The notes under the pieces were generated by a model. It ran no database searches. It saw only the letters and a program-made list of their open reading frames with translations, and had not been told where the DNA came from. The position numbers were made by a program, and so were the translations under genes. A stretch of 64,000 bases of DNA, taken from assembly GCA_037157565.1 (NCBI GenBank), contig JAZHRO010000019.1, positions 24,140,001 through 24,204,000 of the forward strand. Reading direction: 5' to 3'. Of the stretch, positions 21,600-31,536 are shown piece by piece (position 1 is the stretch's first letter; each line of letters starts with the position of its first letter). Source of the DNA: Thalassia testudinum. Taxonomy: Eukaryota > Streptophyta > Magnoliopsida > Alismatales > Hydrocharitaceae.

Positions 21600-24379
21600 T
21601 GAAATCGGTTGGTGTGACGACCGGGTTTTAGTTTGTTATAACGTTGTAGTATAGCCAGTTATTACCAACATTTCAAGTATATAAATTTTTTACTCGGAAA
21701 ATAAAAGAGTTCCCGAGGTCGAACTCAGGGAGCAAGTTGTATTCTAGAGACATACATGTTTCTTTTACAAAATAAAGAAAGAGAGAGGGAAAGAATTTGT
21801 TGTTCTCTTTGTTTTCTCCTCGTGATGTTCTTCTTTCTTTCTTTCTTCAGATCTCCTTCTTCTTCTTCCTTGGTTTCTGCCTTGGCCTCTCTTCTTCTTT
21901 TTCTGCAGTCTCTTCTGTGAAGGTTTCTTGCTTCTCCGCTCTACTGTACTTCTTCTCTGCAGCCTTTCCTCTTCTTCTGCCTTGCTCAGCCTCTTCTTTA
22001 GAGTTTCTTCTTGCTTCTCCTCCCTGCGGCTAAGTGTCAGCTTCTTCTTTTCTTTTTCAGCCAGGGACGTCACCCCTCCTTTCTTCTTTTCCCTTCAGGC
22101 CGTCGTCTGATTTCCAAATCAGACGACTTAACTACCTGTTGCTACAGTCAGCTTCCTTCTTCTTCCGCGGGTCTTCTTCTTCTCCTGTGCCTGCACACTT
22201 CAGAGTTTTTTCGTCAGAGGCAAAACCTACTCGACCACCCCCCCCGCGTCTCTCTCTCTCTCTGAAACCACTCTTGGGAAAGCTCTCCCAGAGCTACCGG
22301 GTAACCGGGTTCGGGTCAAGCCCGGGTCCAGGCCCACCGGCGTGCGTGGTGGGCGAGGAGTGCAGGTCAGTCTTGAGTCGGGTCGGGTCGGTTCGGGTCA
22401 GGTCCGCGGGGCGTGAGCGCGGACGAGACCGGGTAACCGGGCGGGTGAAGGGGACCTCACCCCGTGTGCTGAGGCAGTAAGCCTTCAGCACTTTTGCATC
22501 TTATGTCGCTGCGGCTCTTCAGGCGTTTTCGAGGTGGGACTAAATGGCCCACCTCAATTGCGCGCCCGCAGCGGGGAATTCAGCAGGAGATGGCGGCATC
22601 ACGCGAAGCTTTCTTCCTTAGCTGCGAACCTGGTGTTTTGCCAAAACTCCTCGCAAGGCCTGGGAGTTGAATCTGGGCTTGGCGCTGAGCGTGGCGCGCC
22701 TGTAGCTGCAGGTGGAAGCAGTTCCTCCTGCGCGTCAATGGCGGCGGAGGTCGGGTGGCCTGTTCACAAGAAAACGGCCTCTCGGCCTAATCAGAAAGTG
22801 CCAGGAGCTTCGCCAGGGTGCGGCGAAGCTCGTGTGGGTGGTGGCGAGGCGCGGGGCGGCGTGCGAGGGCTGCCCTAGGTCGGACTGTGGGTCGGAGGAT
22901 GGGTCTGTTCGGTGGGGTTGCAGAGGGTGATGTGGGGGAAGTGGCAGGGCGGAGGTTGATCAGGGTGAGGAGGCGGAGGTCCTGCGGTGGTCGGCGAGCC
23001 GTGTGGGTCGCTGAGGTGATGGGAGCGGCTCGCCGGAGGGTGGTCGGAGACGAAGGGGGTGAAGGTGGTCAGGGTCGGTCGAGGGCTTAAGTGAATAAAT
23101 TGAAAGCGGGGAAAGAAAGAGGAGAAGAAGGGGAGTAGCTCTAGCTTACTTGAAGGGACGAAGGGGGAGGAACAGGGCGACAGTCGTATCGACTGTCGCC
23201 GGAGAAGACGATGCTCAGGGAAAGGGCGGCGGCGAGCAGAGAGCCGGAGAGGCGCCAGCTGGGTGCGGCGTGGCGCGGGAAGAGCATGGGAGGAAGTCTC
23301 TGCTGCTGGTATTGCGGCAGAGCGAAGAGGTGGAGGGGGAGGAAACCGCCGGAGCTGGTGAGCGGCTGCCGGAGGAAGGAGAGAAGAAAGTTGGGGATTT
23401 TCTCCGTCAGATCCAGGCTGCCCCGGTCGGTGGAGCAACGGGGGGTATTTATAGGGATCAAACAGGGAGGAAGGTTGAGGGAGACGACGTGTCTCCCTCG
23501 CCGGAGGATGGCCGGAAACAAGAACCCATACCGTCCGTGCGTTCGCACGGCCGGTATGGTGGGTTACAACGACCAGGGGGGTGTCCCTGCGACGGCTGAC
23601 GACGCAGGGCACCCCCGGTTTACTTGCCAGGTCCCCCACCTCACCCTGCGCGGCGCCATGCTCCGCGCAAGGTCGTCGGAGCATGGTGCTGGCAGGTTTT
23701 TGCAGGAGGGACCTGATTGCAAAGAACGAAGGAGAGTTAGGGGCCAAAATGCGAGGGTTCACAAGTTGAGGGCCAAAGAGTAAATATATGAGGACCAAAG
23801 TGTAAAGTCGGTCAAGGAGGTTTCTTCTTAGGCTCAAGTTTTTATACATGACTAATTAGGACCTAAGGAATCTGATGGTGAATTTCATTTCCATATTAAA
23901 CCTTGTTTGACCGGTCAATTTACCCAAAAACCCAAATTAAGTTATTAATTGGGCATGGTTCTCAATGTAGGTCAAAAAGGGTTCTGAAGGCCAAATTGAA
24001 GGTTCTAAACCCTGGAGATTATTTTTCTATGAATTTTAGAGGGTTTATTCTATTTTTACTTTGCCTCGAACCTTGTGAATTGAAGTGGGTTGTTTTAGGG
24101 TTACAGATTATCATTTAGTTTCTTGGAATTGCTGTAGCCCTTGCTAGATCATTTCATCCCACTCTTATTCTTATTAAGCTGCTTTGACCTATGTTTGGGC
24201 CCTGAATTACCCTGTATGCAGATTATACTGGTAAAATTGCATTTTTACCCCTTATGACTTGTTTTCTTCTCAAACTCAGGATTTTCTGAGTTAAGCCTTT
24301 CCTTGAGATATGTAGGAGCTTTTATCCTTTGTATTAGGTCAAAATGAGCTAGTTATGGCTCATGATGAGGTTCTCATCA
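21600..24379 (-). repeat. 5' LTR of element C
   Basis: A 2780-bp LTR, about 99 % identical to 10645-13425, with the same U3 hairpins (about 23656-23686 and 23526-23559) and TATA box (23446-23453). It would be the active promoter of the element. The 5-bp CTCAG duplication follows at 24380. A 324-codon frame (22875-23849) is open in this LTR only. Confidence 0.96.
23446..23453 (-). promoter_or_regulatory. TATA box of C 5' LTR (element promoter)
   Basis: TATAAATA on the minus strand, 72 bp below the U3 palindrome at 23526-23559. Transcription would begin near 23415. Confidence 0.7.
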
Positions 24380-25967
24380 CTCAGCAAAGTTTCAACCGAA
24401 TTTCCTCTTCTTCCACCTCCTCTGGTCTCTGCGACTTCAGCTCCGATGAGCCTCTCCACCTCCTTCATCGAGCCGGCCAACGATCAAATTGACCGGCTCA
24501 CCGTTCTCTCTTCGTTGCACATCTTTCCAATCAACCCCATCTTCTCCGACTTCGTCTTCTCCTTCCTCGCCGCTCCCTCGCTGTCGACCCCATCTTCTCC
24601 AACTTTGTCCCATCATTGTCGGACGTCTCCTCCTCCGTCTCACCTCCTAAGTCCCTCTAACCTCCTCCTTTACTCCTCTACTTCATTTTTATCCACTCAA
24701 ATTCTACTTTCGACCATCATACCGCCCTCATGCCCCTTGTCTTCTCCACAGCCGGTGAAGCTCCGACGAGCTTTCATGGCCACCACACCACACAAAACTC
24801 ACCACCGTCACTTCCCAAAGCTCCACCTCACATCCCCCTTCAAAAGCCCTCTACCTATTTTCACTTCCACCCACACTGCAACTCCCCCAAACACACACAC
24901 ATCCAATCACCTTCTCCGGCACCGATGGGCCCTCTCCGACCACTGCATGCCCCCAAACCACCACCACTACACTCGCCTTCACACGGCGAAGCTTCTGTGC
25001 ATCTTTGACAGGGTCAAGAGGTCATTTTCTTAACTTGCAGGTCTTACTGGATAGCTGCCTTCCGCCACATTCGCTTGCAGTGCTTTGGCTGTCAACAGCC
25101 ATCAATCCCCCTCCAGGTAGTGTGGAACTTGCCCGTGAAGACAACTATACCCTCATTGGAGCAGAGATCAGTAACAGCAGCTGAATTCTTCGAAATCTTC
25201 ATTCGCAGCTGCACACAAAGGAAGTGGGACTTTAGTCCCACATTGGAATCATAGAGGCACACGAAGACATACAAAAGGAACTCGTGCCAACTGCTCCTTG
25301 CCTTCGAATGCACGAGGGTGAGGTCCTCCCACACAAGGGGCAATGCACATGCCCTTGCTTGCGGTTCACACCACGTGGGTTTGGGCTTGGGATCTGAATA
25401 CTTGATACTGTTCATCTGGTCTGAGAGAGAAAGAGATCCGAGGAGGGAAGGGGGTTTTGCACTATTGACTTTGGGATTCGTACCCCTCCTCTCCTTGCTC
25501 AACACTTGCTGATTATGTGCTTTGCCTTGTCCTTCTGAGGCTTTGAATTAAGGCATCTGAGCCTTAGTTTGACATCTAAGGCCTTGACTTGGTTTTGTTC
25601 CTTGGTTACTATGGACACATCTGCTGATGTGGATATTTGGTAGTGGTTACTATTAGGTTATTTAAGATATTTGATTAGAGCTTAATTGTAGGGTTAAATT
25701 GGTGGTTTCAACCACCATTTTTACCCTAATCTTTTTACATTTTCTATCTGAATCTGAGATACATTTTGCTATACAATGAATATCATCTTGATTTCATTGG
25801 CATTATTATTCTTGATAATTGTGATTAGTGGATTGATTTGCTTAACTTGCTCCCTGCAAACGACCTTAGACTTATTTCTGTTTTCAAGTTTATAAATTTA
25901 AATGTTGATTCGTTTTTGTTGACTATACTACGACGCGTATTTTAAACTCGACGAAAGCTTGTCAACA
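24380..25967 (+). repeat. LTR F, right part (R-U5)
   Basis: Continuation of the LTR that begins at 9769, after the CTCAG duplication. It has a pyrimidine-rich CT segment, a GGACTTTAGTCCCACATTGGA block comparable to the GGACTAAATGGCCCACCTCA block of C, and a terminal block (TTGCTCCCTGCAAACGACC to about CTTGTCAACA) like the end of the C LTR. Total reconstructed length is about 2.46 kb. Left and right flanks (AATTA and ATTAA) suggest but do not prove a target duplication, so it may be a solo LTR. The 223-codon frame at 24362-25033 starts in C and crosses the junction, so it is not a gene. Confidence 0.65.
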
Positions 25968-26129
25968 ATTAACATAGGTGTAATTACTTTTGTAAGCATT
26001 GTTACATTAGATAGGTCCTACAAGGGTGCCGTCAGTACCTAACACTAGAAATGGACTTACAGACTACTAGAGTCATAACGGACACTACATATATGAGGGT
26101 GCTGATAGCATCAAACCACACCTACATCA
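25968..26129. other. Unassigned spacer
   Basis: Sequence between LTR F and the purine-rich minisatellite; no gene or repeat recognised. Confidence 0.5.
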
Positions 26130-26483
26130 AGAGGAAAAACACGAAGAAGCTTAGTGGAAGTCGATCTTAGTGTAGGTGGAGCTTAGAGCTAGAGGAGGAG
26201 CTTAGTGGAGGTCGGGGTCGATGTCGGTTGAGCTTGACAGAGGTCGGAGCTCGTTGGAGCTCGAGGCTAAAGGAGGAGCTTTGAGGCAAAGGAACTGGGG
26301 GCTGAAGGAGGAGGAGCTCGATGGGATGAGGAGGAGCTCGCCAACCTTGGGGTCGAAGGAGGTTGGGGCCGAAGGAGGAGGAGGTCGGGCCATGGGGCTC
26401 GAGGTCGGAGGAGGAGGATCATGACGGAGTTCGAGGCTAGAGGAGGAGGAGCTCACTGGAAGACCTCGAAGTCGGAGGACGTT
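26130..26483. repeat. Purine-rich minisatellite, left half
   Basis: Degenerate repeats of the words GGAGGAGCTCG, GAGGTCGG, GTCGAAGGAGGTTGGGGC and GGCTNNAGGAGGAG fill this stretch. It resumes unchanged in character at 28259 after solo LTR G. The frames that stay open reflect the repeat, not a protein. Confidence 0.75.
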
Positions 26484-26681
26484 TGATGTAAACACATTTA
26501 CACTACTTAAGATGTCTATTTATGCATGTTCTTTAGCATAGGATTGCATTACATGATATAAATATTGCATAACATGCATCATCTTACATTTAGAGTAGTT
26601 TGAATAAAATGGAGGTTAATTATCTCCTTTTATGTGCTTGGATAGGGAAAACTTTTTATCGGGGCCTCGGATTGAACATCC

Positions 26682-26840
26682 AACCGTACGGATGTGATCA
26701 GGACGACGATTGGAGTTCAACGACTCCAAGATCGCCCTAATCAGGCATCCGTAGCATCAGATAGTGACCAGGGAACCGTAGAAGATCAAGGGCTAGGATG
26801 GTGTAAATCCACACTTCAAATGAAAAATCCGACCGCACGG
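26682..26840 (+). repeat. Duplicated U3 module in LTR G
   Basis: AACCGTACGG (26682) and GACCGCACGG (26831), both followed by ATG and a GACGATTG word, lie 149 bp apart. LTR D has the same duplication at 150 bp (49009-49018 and 48859-48868, minus strand). LTR H shows one copy (59670). Confidence 0.65.
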
Positions 26841-27016
26841 ATGAATTCGAATCGACGATTGCAGCCTAATGACGCAAAAATCGAGTCAATCCGACATCCG
26901 TGGCACCATCTACAACATCCAGAAGATGGACGGCCAAGATGGCACCACGTGGCACCATCTCGGTCGCCCAAATGCCCGCATGCAACCATTGAAGCCTCAG
27001 CATCCGCCCTCTCTCC

Positions 27017-27040
27017 GCCGTTGGATCTCGATCCAACGGC
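27017..27040 (+). repeat. GATC hairpin 1 of LTR G
   Basis: Perfect 11-bp arms GCCGTTGGATC and GATCCAACGGC around a TC loop, about 50 bp upstream of the A box. A second hairpin of the same design, CCGTCCGATC...GATCGGACGG, lies at about 27308-27331. Confidence 0.9.
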
Positions 27041-27087
27041 TGTGGATGGCTACGCATAAAAACATCCGCTCGACCATTCGCGCCCCG

Positions 27088-27138
27088 TAGCGCAGCGGTC
27101 GAAGGCGCTATCGCAAGCAGCAGACGAGAGTTCGAGCC
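27088..27138 (+). promoter_or_regulatory. tRNA-like A box/B box pair in LTR G
   Basis: TAGCGCAGCGG (27088-27098) fits the Pol III A box. AGTTCGAGCC (27129-27138) is a near-consensus B box 41 bp on. GCCCC and GGGGC flanks could form part of an acceptor stem, but the other stems do not close, so this is not a functional tRNA. It is in LTR sense orientation. Confidence 0.55.
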
Positions 27139-27411
27139 GTAGCGAAGGGGCAAAGGGTGTGGGCTAGCGGGCGCGGGCGTGCGTTGGATCATGATCGGGC
27201 GGCTCAGATCTTGCAATAGCAGCCACGCGCTATTTCACGTGAGGCGGGAACACGCCATCGCACGCACTGGGCGGGCGCGCAACGAGCGGGGAAGGCGCAA
27301 TCATAGCCGTCCGATCTCGCGATCGGACGGTTGTGGATGGCTGAACGTGCGGCGGGCATTGAGAGTGAGCAGCCGAGGAGGCGCGCGTGGGGAACGCCCA
27401 CTACATCCACG

Positions 27412-27453
27412 TTGGGGCTTTAGCGACGATTTTATCCGTCACTAAAGACCCCT
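27412..27453 (+). repeat. TAGCGACG hairpin upstream of the G TATA box
   Basis: GGGG-CTTTAGCGACG pairs imperfectly with CGTCACTAAAGACCCC. Equivalent hairpins lie at 60291-60327 in H and 48391-48411 in D. Confidence 0.65.
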
Positions 27454-27995
27454 TATTTAATGTTTTAAAGATGTAATGACTAATTTGCCCCCACTCCTTG
27501 CAACTATAAGAGGAGACCCCCTCCACACAGCTCATCCCTTCTTTCTCTTCTCTATCTCTCCAAAGCTCAAGAGAAGCTTGTCCCACACCCGGGATGCTTC
27601 TCGCGAGATAAAGTCCAAATTTTCGTCCCCTTTCGGAAGTGGATCCCGCGACGACGACGACGTGCTGCTCCGTTCCCGTTCTTCTGCTTCGTCCTCCTTT
27701 GTCCAGGCGTCGTCCCGTCCAGCTCGTCCTCCAAGCGACCGTCGAGGAGGATATCTCTCTCCCTATTCTTTTTACTGCTTTCTAGTATAGATTTACTGCT
27801 TTCTATAGTAGTTCTACTCATCCTCCAAGCGATCGTCAAGGACATTTCTCCCTCCATTCTTTTAATGCTTTCTAGAGTAAATTTATTACTTTCTAGTGTA
27901 ATTGTTTTATGCTATCTAGTTGTAATAGTGAAATGAACAATCTCCTTAATGATAAATTTCCTATTTATTCTACATCTCATTTTGATTTCTGTGTG

Positions 27996-28035
27996 TAATA
28001 TTCTCTCTCTCTCTCTTACTCTCTCTCTCTTCTAT
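27996..28035. repeat. (CT)n microsatellite
   Basis: Mostly CT dinucleotides in two runs inside solo LTR G. Confidence 0.8.
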
Positions 28036-28253
28036 TTATTGTAAATAGTTAGATAGTTTTAAATTGAATTACTTCGTGACAAATAAAAAGAAACGCGTAG
28101 TTTTTAAATCAAACGTTCGCCTCCCTGTGTTCGACCTGGAATTTCAATTTCGGTATAAATTTTATTTGTTGAACACGAGTTCTTCGCTTTCAAACTACAA
28201 CGACAGGTTTTCCAAAACCTAACACGTTAGCGTAGCAATTTGTGCGTTCAACA

Positions 28254-28450
28254 ACGTTGGGGTCGAAGGAGGAGGAGGTTGGGGCTAGCGAAAGTCAAGG
28301 CTGAAGGAGGAGGAGCTCGACGCTAAAGAAGGAGCTTTGGTGTTGATGAAGGTTGGGGCTAGAGGGGGAGGAACTCCGAGGAGCTCAACTAAAGGAGGTT
28401 GGGGCCATGGAGCTCAAGGTCGGAGGAGAAGTTTGCTAGAGCTCAGTGTT
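28254..28450. repeat. Purine-rich minisatellite, right half
   Basis: GGTCGAAGGAGGAGG and GGCTNNAGGAGG words resume directly after the ACGTT duplication. Together with 26130-26483 it was one array before G inserted. Confidence 0.75.
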
Positions 28451-29759
28451 GATTGCTGGTAGGGACAATAGTGGATGTGGATGGGTGGTGGGAGAGGGGG
28501 AGTGGGTGGGATGCATCTTTTATAGGTAAATTTTGAATTTAAAATCGGTGAACCTCATAGGGTAAGGGGGGAGGGGTTACACATGGAATTCTATTAAGAT
28601 TAGACCTAGGATTTGATATGTCGTGGGATATATAATAGAGTATGTATACCATTACTCTTGATGAAAATACACCCACGATCCTGGTTTAGCCCCAACTCAA
28701 TCCTATTCATCTTTATTTTGACATAATTTGAGTTACACATATTGGATTCATGTGAAACAAGTACATTTGGAAAGCTTACGTAGAGGAATCTAATAATGTC
28801 AGATATAATTCATTTTGATATTGTTTAATCAAGGATTGATTGAAAAAATATATTTTTTACATTTTACCAGAAGTTTTATCCCATCTTGAGTTCAATAGAT
28901 ATCGATAAATCCTAAATGATGTAAAAGCCTCTAGAATGATTTGGAACGTGTATTTCACGAAGATAACTCTAAGGAATCCCAATTTCTGTTTATGTGTGCC
29001 TACGATTCCAAATGACACCTTGCACGTAATTTTTACCCAAGAGTTGACCAAAACCAATGTTTCTTCATTTTCAACCTATGTTAACCTGATTGACACTCGA
29101 TGAGTGTTTACGTATTCATTTTAACATAGTCTAGATTTAGATTTGGAATCTAATTTTGGATCATAGCAATATTAGAGGATAAGGATTTGTTTATTTCGTA
29201 AACTTTTTTTTGTAAAACAATTTATGTAACAAAACCTGCCGCAACTTGTGACTCGTTCAAACTACATCCGAGATCCTTGAGGATCAAATCTTTGTAACAA
29301 ACATCTTTTGTTCTATAGTTAAAGGATCTTGACTACCTTGGTGTACCGATTACTCCAAGTTTATTCCTAGCAAGGATGTGGATGGCAAATGTTAAACAAT
29401 GGTGATGAATTATTTTTTCCTTGATAGCTAAAGAAAAAGTCATTAGGAAAATGCAAACTTAATTGAGTTAATTATCATTACTCCACACTTCTCAAACTTG
29501 TCAGGAGATCTTTTGCACATAAGCATACACTATTATAATAATTAAATTTAACTCGAACCAAATCCATAACTCAACCAACAAGATAGAAATGCAAAACCAA
29601 CACTCTCCCACAGAACAAAAGAAAAAGAAATATAATAAAACTAAAATGTACGGAAATATATGAGGTGACATGTTTTGCAATGCAAGGTGGTGTGAATATA
29701 GTCTTCACTTGATATTTAATGTAAAGAAATAAAAGAATATAAAGTTTATTACGTAGTGG
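28451..29759. other. AT-rich intergenic DNA, nothing recognised
   Basis: Short frames only; no repeats shared with the rest of the window and no RNA gene seen. Confidence 0.5.
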
Positions 29760-30250
29760 GCTTCTCTACATTGAAAAAAATCACATCACTTTGAACTAAA
29801 ATACATAAGTGATAAATAATTTTGCATCTATGATAAATTATTCTAAAGTGACTTTACATTGGTGCAATCTTATTTTACACAGGTGCAAAATTATTACAGA
29901 AATGATATGGTGGTTTTGTATTGGTGCAAAGTGATTTTACACTCATGTAAAGTGATTTTGACATATGGATTTTGGATTTAGGATTTAAGATTTAGGGTTA
30001 TGGAAATTAATTTCACCTATGAGAAGTGATTTTTTATCTTAGGGTTTTTGGGTTTACAATTTAGGGAACCTAAACCTTAAAACTAACCTTAAGGTGAAAA
30101 ATCACTTTTCATAGGTGAAAAAGTACTTGGAATTTAATTGTGCACCTTCAAAATAATTTTGCACAGGTGCAAAATTATTTTGAAGGTGATGTGATTTTGC
30201 ACCAGTGCAAAGTGATTTTAAAGGTGATTTGAGTGGTTTACACCCGAACA
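29760..30250. repeat. Repeat cluster with hairpin, MITE-like
   Basis: Words such as GGTGCAAA, AAAGTGATTTT and TTTTGCAC recur about every 30-60 bp in both orientations. At 30011-30035 and 30096-30120 two arms (TTTCACCTATGAGAAGTGAT and its near-exact reverse complement) bracket a loop of about 60 bp that is itself partly self-complementary. The structure resembles a miniature inverted-repeat element or foldback. No target duplication was defined. Confidence 0.5.
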
Positions 30251-30869
30251 AAAGGCATTTGTTGTTGGTTTCAACAGTGGTAGACTCCACCATATGCGAA
30301 TATTTTTTTTGTATAAAAAAAGATACATCAAGTTGGGATCACATTCACGACTCCCTAAATCAATTTTTGCATTGTTTTTTATGTTTCTAAACCTGCATCC
30401 TAAAATAAAATAATAAAAAAGAGAAGATTAGAAGAAAATTATTACTGGTGCATGAAAATATTGATTTCCCAGAGAGTCTTCTTGCAAGGGAAGGCGTGGC
30501 TAAGGAACCCTTTTGTTAGAAGAAGTGGTGGCATCTCCACCACCAACATATCCCTCCCCTCCAAACCAAGAAGGATAAGCGATTGGGGAGTTGAAAAAGT
30601 GAACAAAGGATGAGGAAGGAGGATAGGCAGCAAATGGAGAGGAGGATAGGTAGTGGAGAGCAAGGGGAGAAGAACTGAGGGGAGGCAACCTCGAGGAGTA
30701 ATGGTGCAAAGAGGGTCCAATAAGGGGACGGGTGTCAATTTGGCGACCCTCAATAGAGAGATGGCGACAAGGGAGGTTAGGGTTATTGTCCTAAGGAGAG
30801 AGAGAGAGAGGTCATATGTAGGGAGGGGGAGATTTGAGTGTAACAAAAGAAGAGCTCTCATCCCCCTTT

Positions 30870-31536
30870 TTCCCTCAAAAGAACTCTAAAAACCCTCCGC
30901 TGTTGGGGGGCCTTGGCTAGCCATCGGGTCGGCTGGATGCTCACCTGCCTCTCTCGTGCAACGTCTTTCGCTGCCCCTCCATGCCAACAACTTGCATTTC
31001 TCCGACATCTTCAACCTTGGAGGTTGGGGGTGTTTCAGGGTTGTTCCCCTTTTAGGGGGAGGCTTCCATCTTCATGGCATTCCTCCCTTTGGAGTCGACA
31101 TCGACCCTTGAAGCCCATTGCATCCAATTTTGATGCTCGGATGGGGATTCCAAGCTATCTTTCTACGTCATGGCTGCAGGTACATCGCTGACGTAGGTAG
31201 CTGTGGTCGTGATCCCCCTTCATGTTGGCTCGATGCCTTGCCATGAAAGTTGTTGTTGGTATTAATCGGCCAAGCAATGCCATTGTCAACTCTATTATCA
31301 TCCTCAACCCTTTTTTGTCATCTGTTGATGGTTCATAGGTATGTTCGATGGTGCATACCGTTTAGTCTCTCACCTTCTGGGGCAAAGTATTACTCCGTTT
31401 TGAGGAGTTGCGTTCCCCTCTTTGAGGCAAAGTATTACTCCCTTTCGAGGAGTTGCATTCCCCTCTTCAAGGGTGTTGCATCTAGATGCTGCTTCTTAAC
31501 GTTAATGAAATTTCTCCTTGAAAAAAAAAAAAAAAA
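30870..31536 (+). mobile_element. Possible 5'-truncated non-LTR element with poly(A)
   Basis: A higher-GC segment ends with TTAATGAAATTTCTCCTTG followed by 16 A residues (31521-31536), as at the 3' end of a LINE or other retroposed RNA. It contains a 45-bp tandem duplication. No reverse transcriptase motif is visible and I could not find a clear target duplication, so a retroposed transcript is also possible. Confidence 0.35.
31381..31470. repeat. 45-bp tandem duplication
   Basis: Two copies starting GGCAAAGTATTACTCC at 31381 and 31426, differing at a few positions, next to the poly(A)-ended segment. Confidence 0.8.

Larger units (their letters stand above)
10645..24379 (-). mobile_element. 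Element C: complete young Athila-like retrotransposon
   Basis: A 13,735-bp minus-strand LTR retrotransposon: 5' LTR 21600-24379, primer site 21580-21596, leader, gag-pol ORF 14969-20668, 3' noncoding region, polypurine tract 13426-13436, 3' LTR 10645-13425. CTCAG flanks both ends exactly (10640-10644 and 24380-24384), a 5-bp target duplication. The LTRs differ by about 21 substitutions and one indel in 2780 bp in my hand alignment (about 0.8 %), so insertion is recent. Lineage (Ty3/Gypsy, Athila-like) follows from the tRNA-Asp primer site, the DLGAS protease, the FMDD reverse transcriptase and the integrase layout. There is no env-like ORF and no zinc knuckle in gag. It inserted into the older LTR F. 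Confidence 0.96.
26484..28253 (+). repeat. Solo LTR G with perfect target duplication
   Basis: A 1770-bp sequence starting TGATGTAAACAC and ending GTTCAACA, flanked by ACGTT on both sides (26479-26483 and 28254-28258). No internal region is present, so it is a solo LTR left by LTR-LTR recombination. Blocks shared with the LTRs of D and H show the family: paired GACC-ACGGATG modules, a GATC hairpin, an A-box/B-box pair, a TAGCGACG hairpin and a TATA box (TATAAG near 27505). Confidence 0.93.

Noticed and set aside
22875..23849. 324-codon minus-strand frame in the C 5' LTR
   Set aside because: It lies in the GC-rich R-U5 part, is rich in Pro, Arg and Ser, and the partner LTR, about 99 % identical, has it broken. 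No domain recognised; best explained by low stop density in GC-rich DNA.
24362..25033. 223-codon plus-strand frame
   Set aside because: It starts inside element C and crosses the target duplication into LTR F, so it was created by the insertion. Composition is low-complexity Pro/Ser/His.
27088..27138. Functional tRNA gene at the A/B box of LTR G (also H and D)
   Set aside because: Acceptor, D and anticodon stems do not close; only promoter boxes and part of the T arm remain. Kept as a regulatory relic instead.
28857..29057. 66-codon minus-strand frame
   Set aside because: Short, AT-rich, no motif, no neighbouring exon-like sequence.
30442..30861. 139-codon minus-strand frame rich in Leu and Pro
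   Set aside because: The frame is the complement of a purine-rich stretch and has no domain; overlapping frames are also open, as expected from biased composition.
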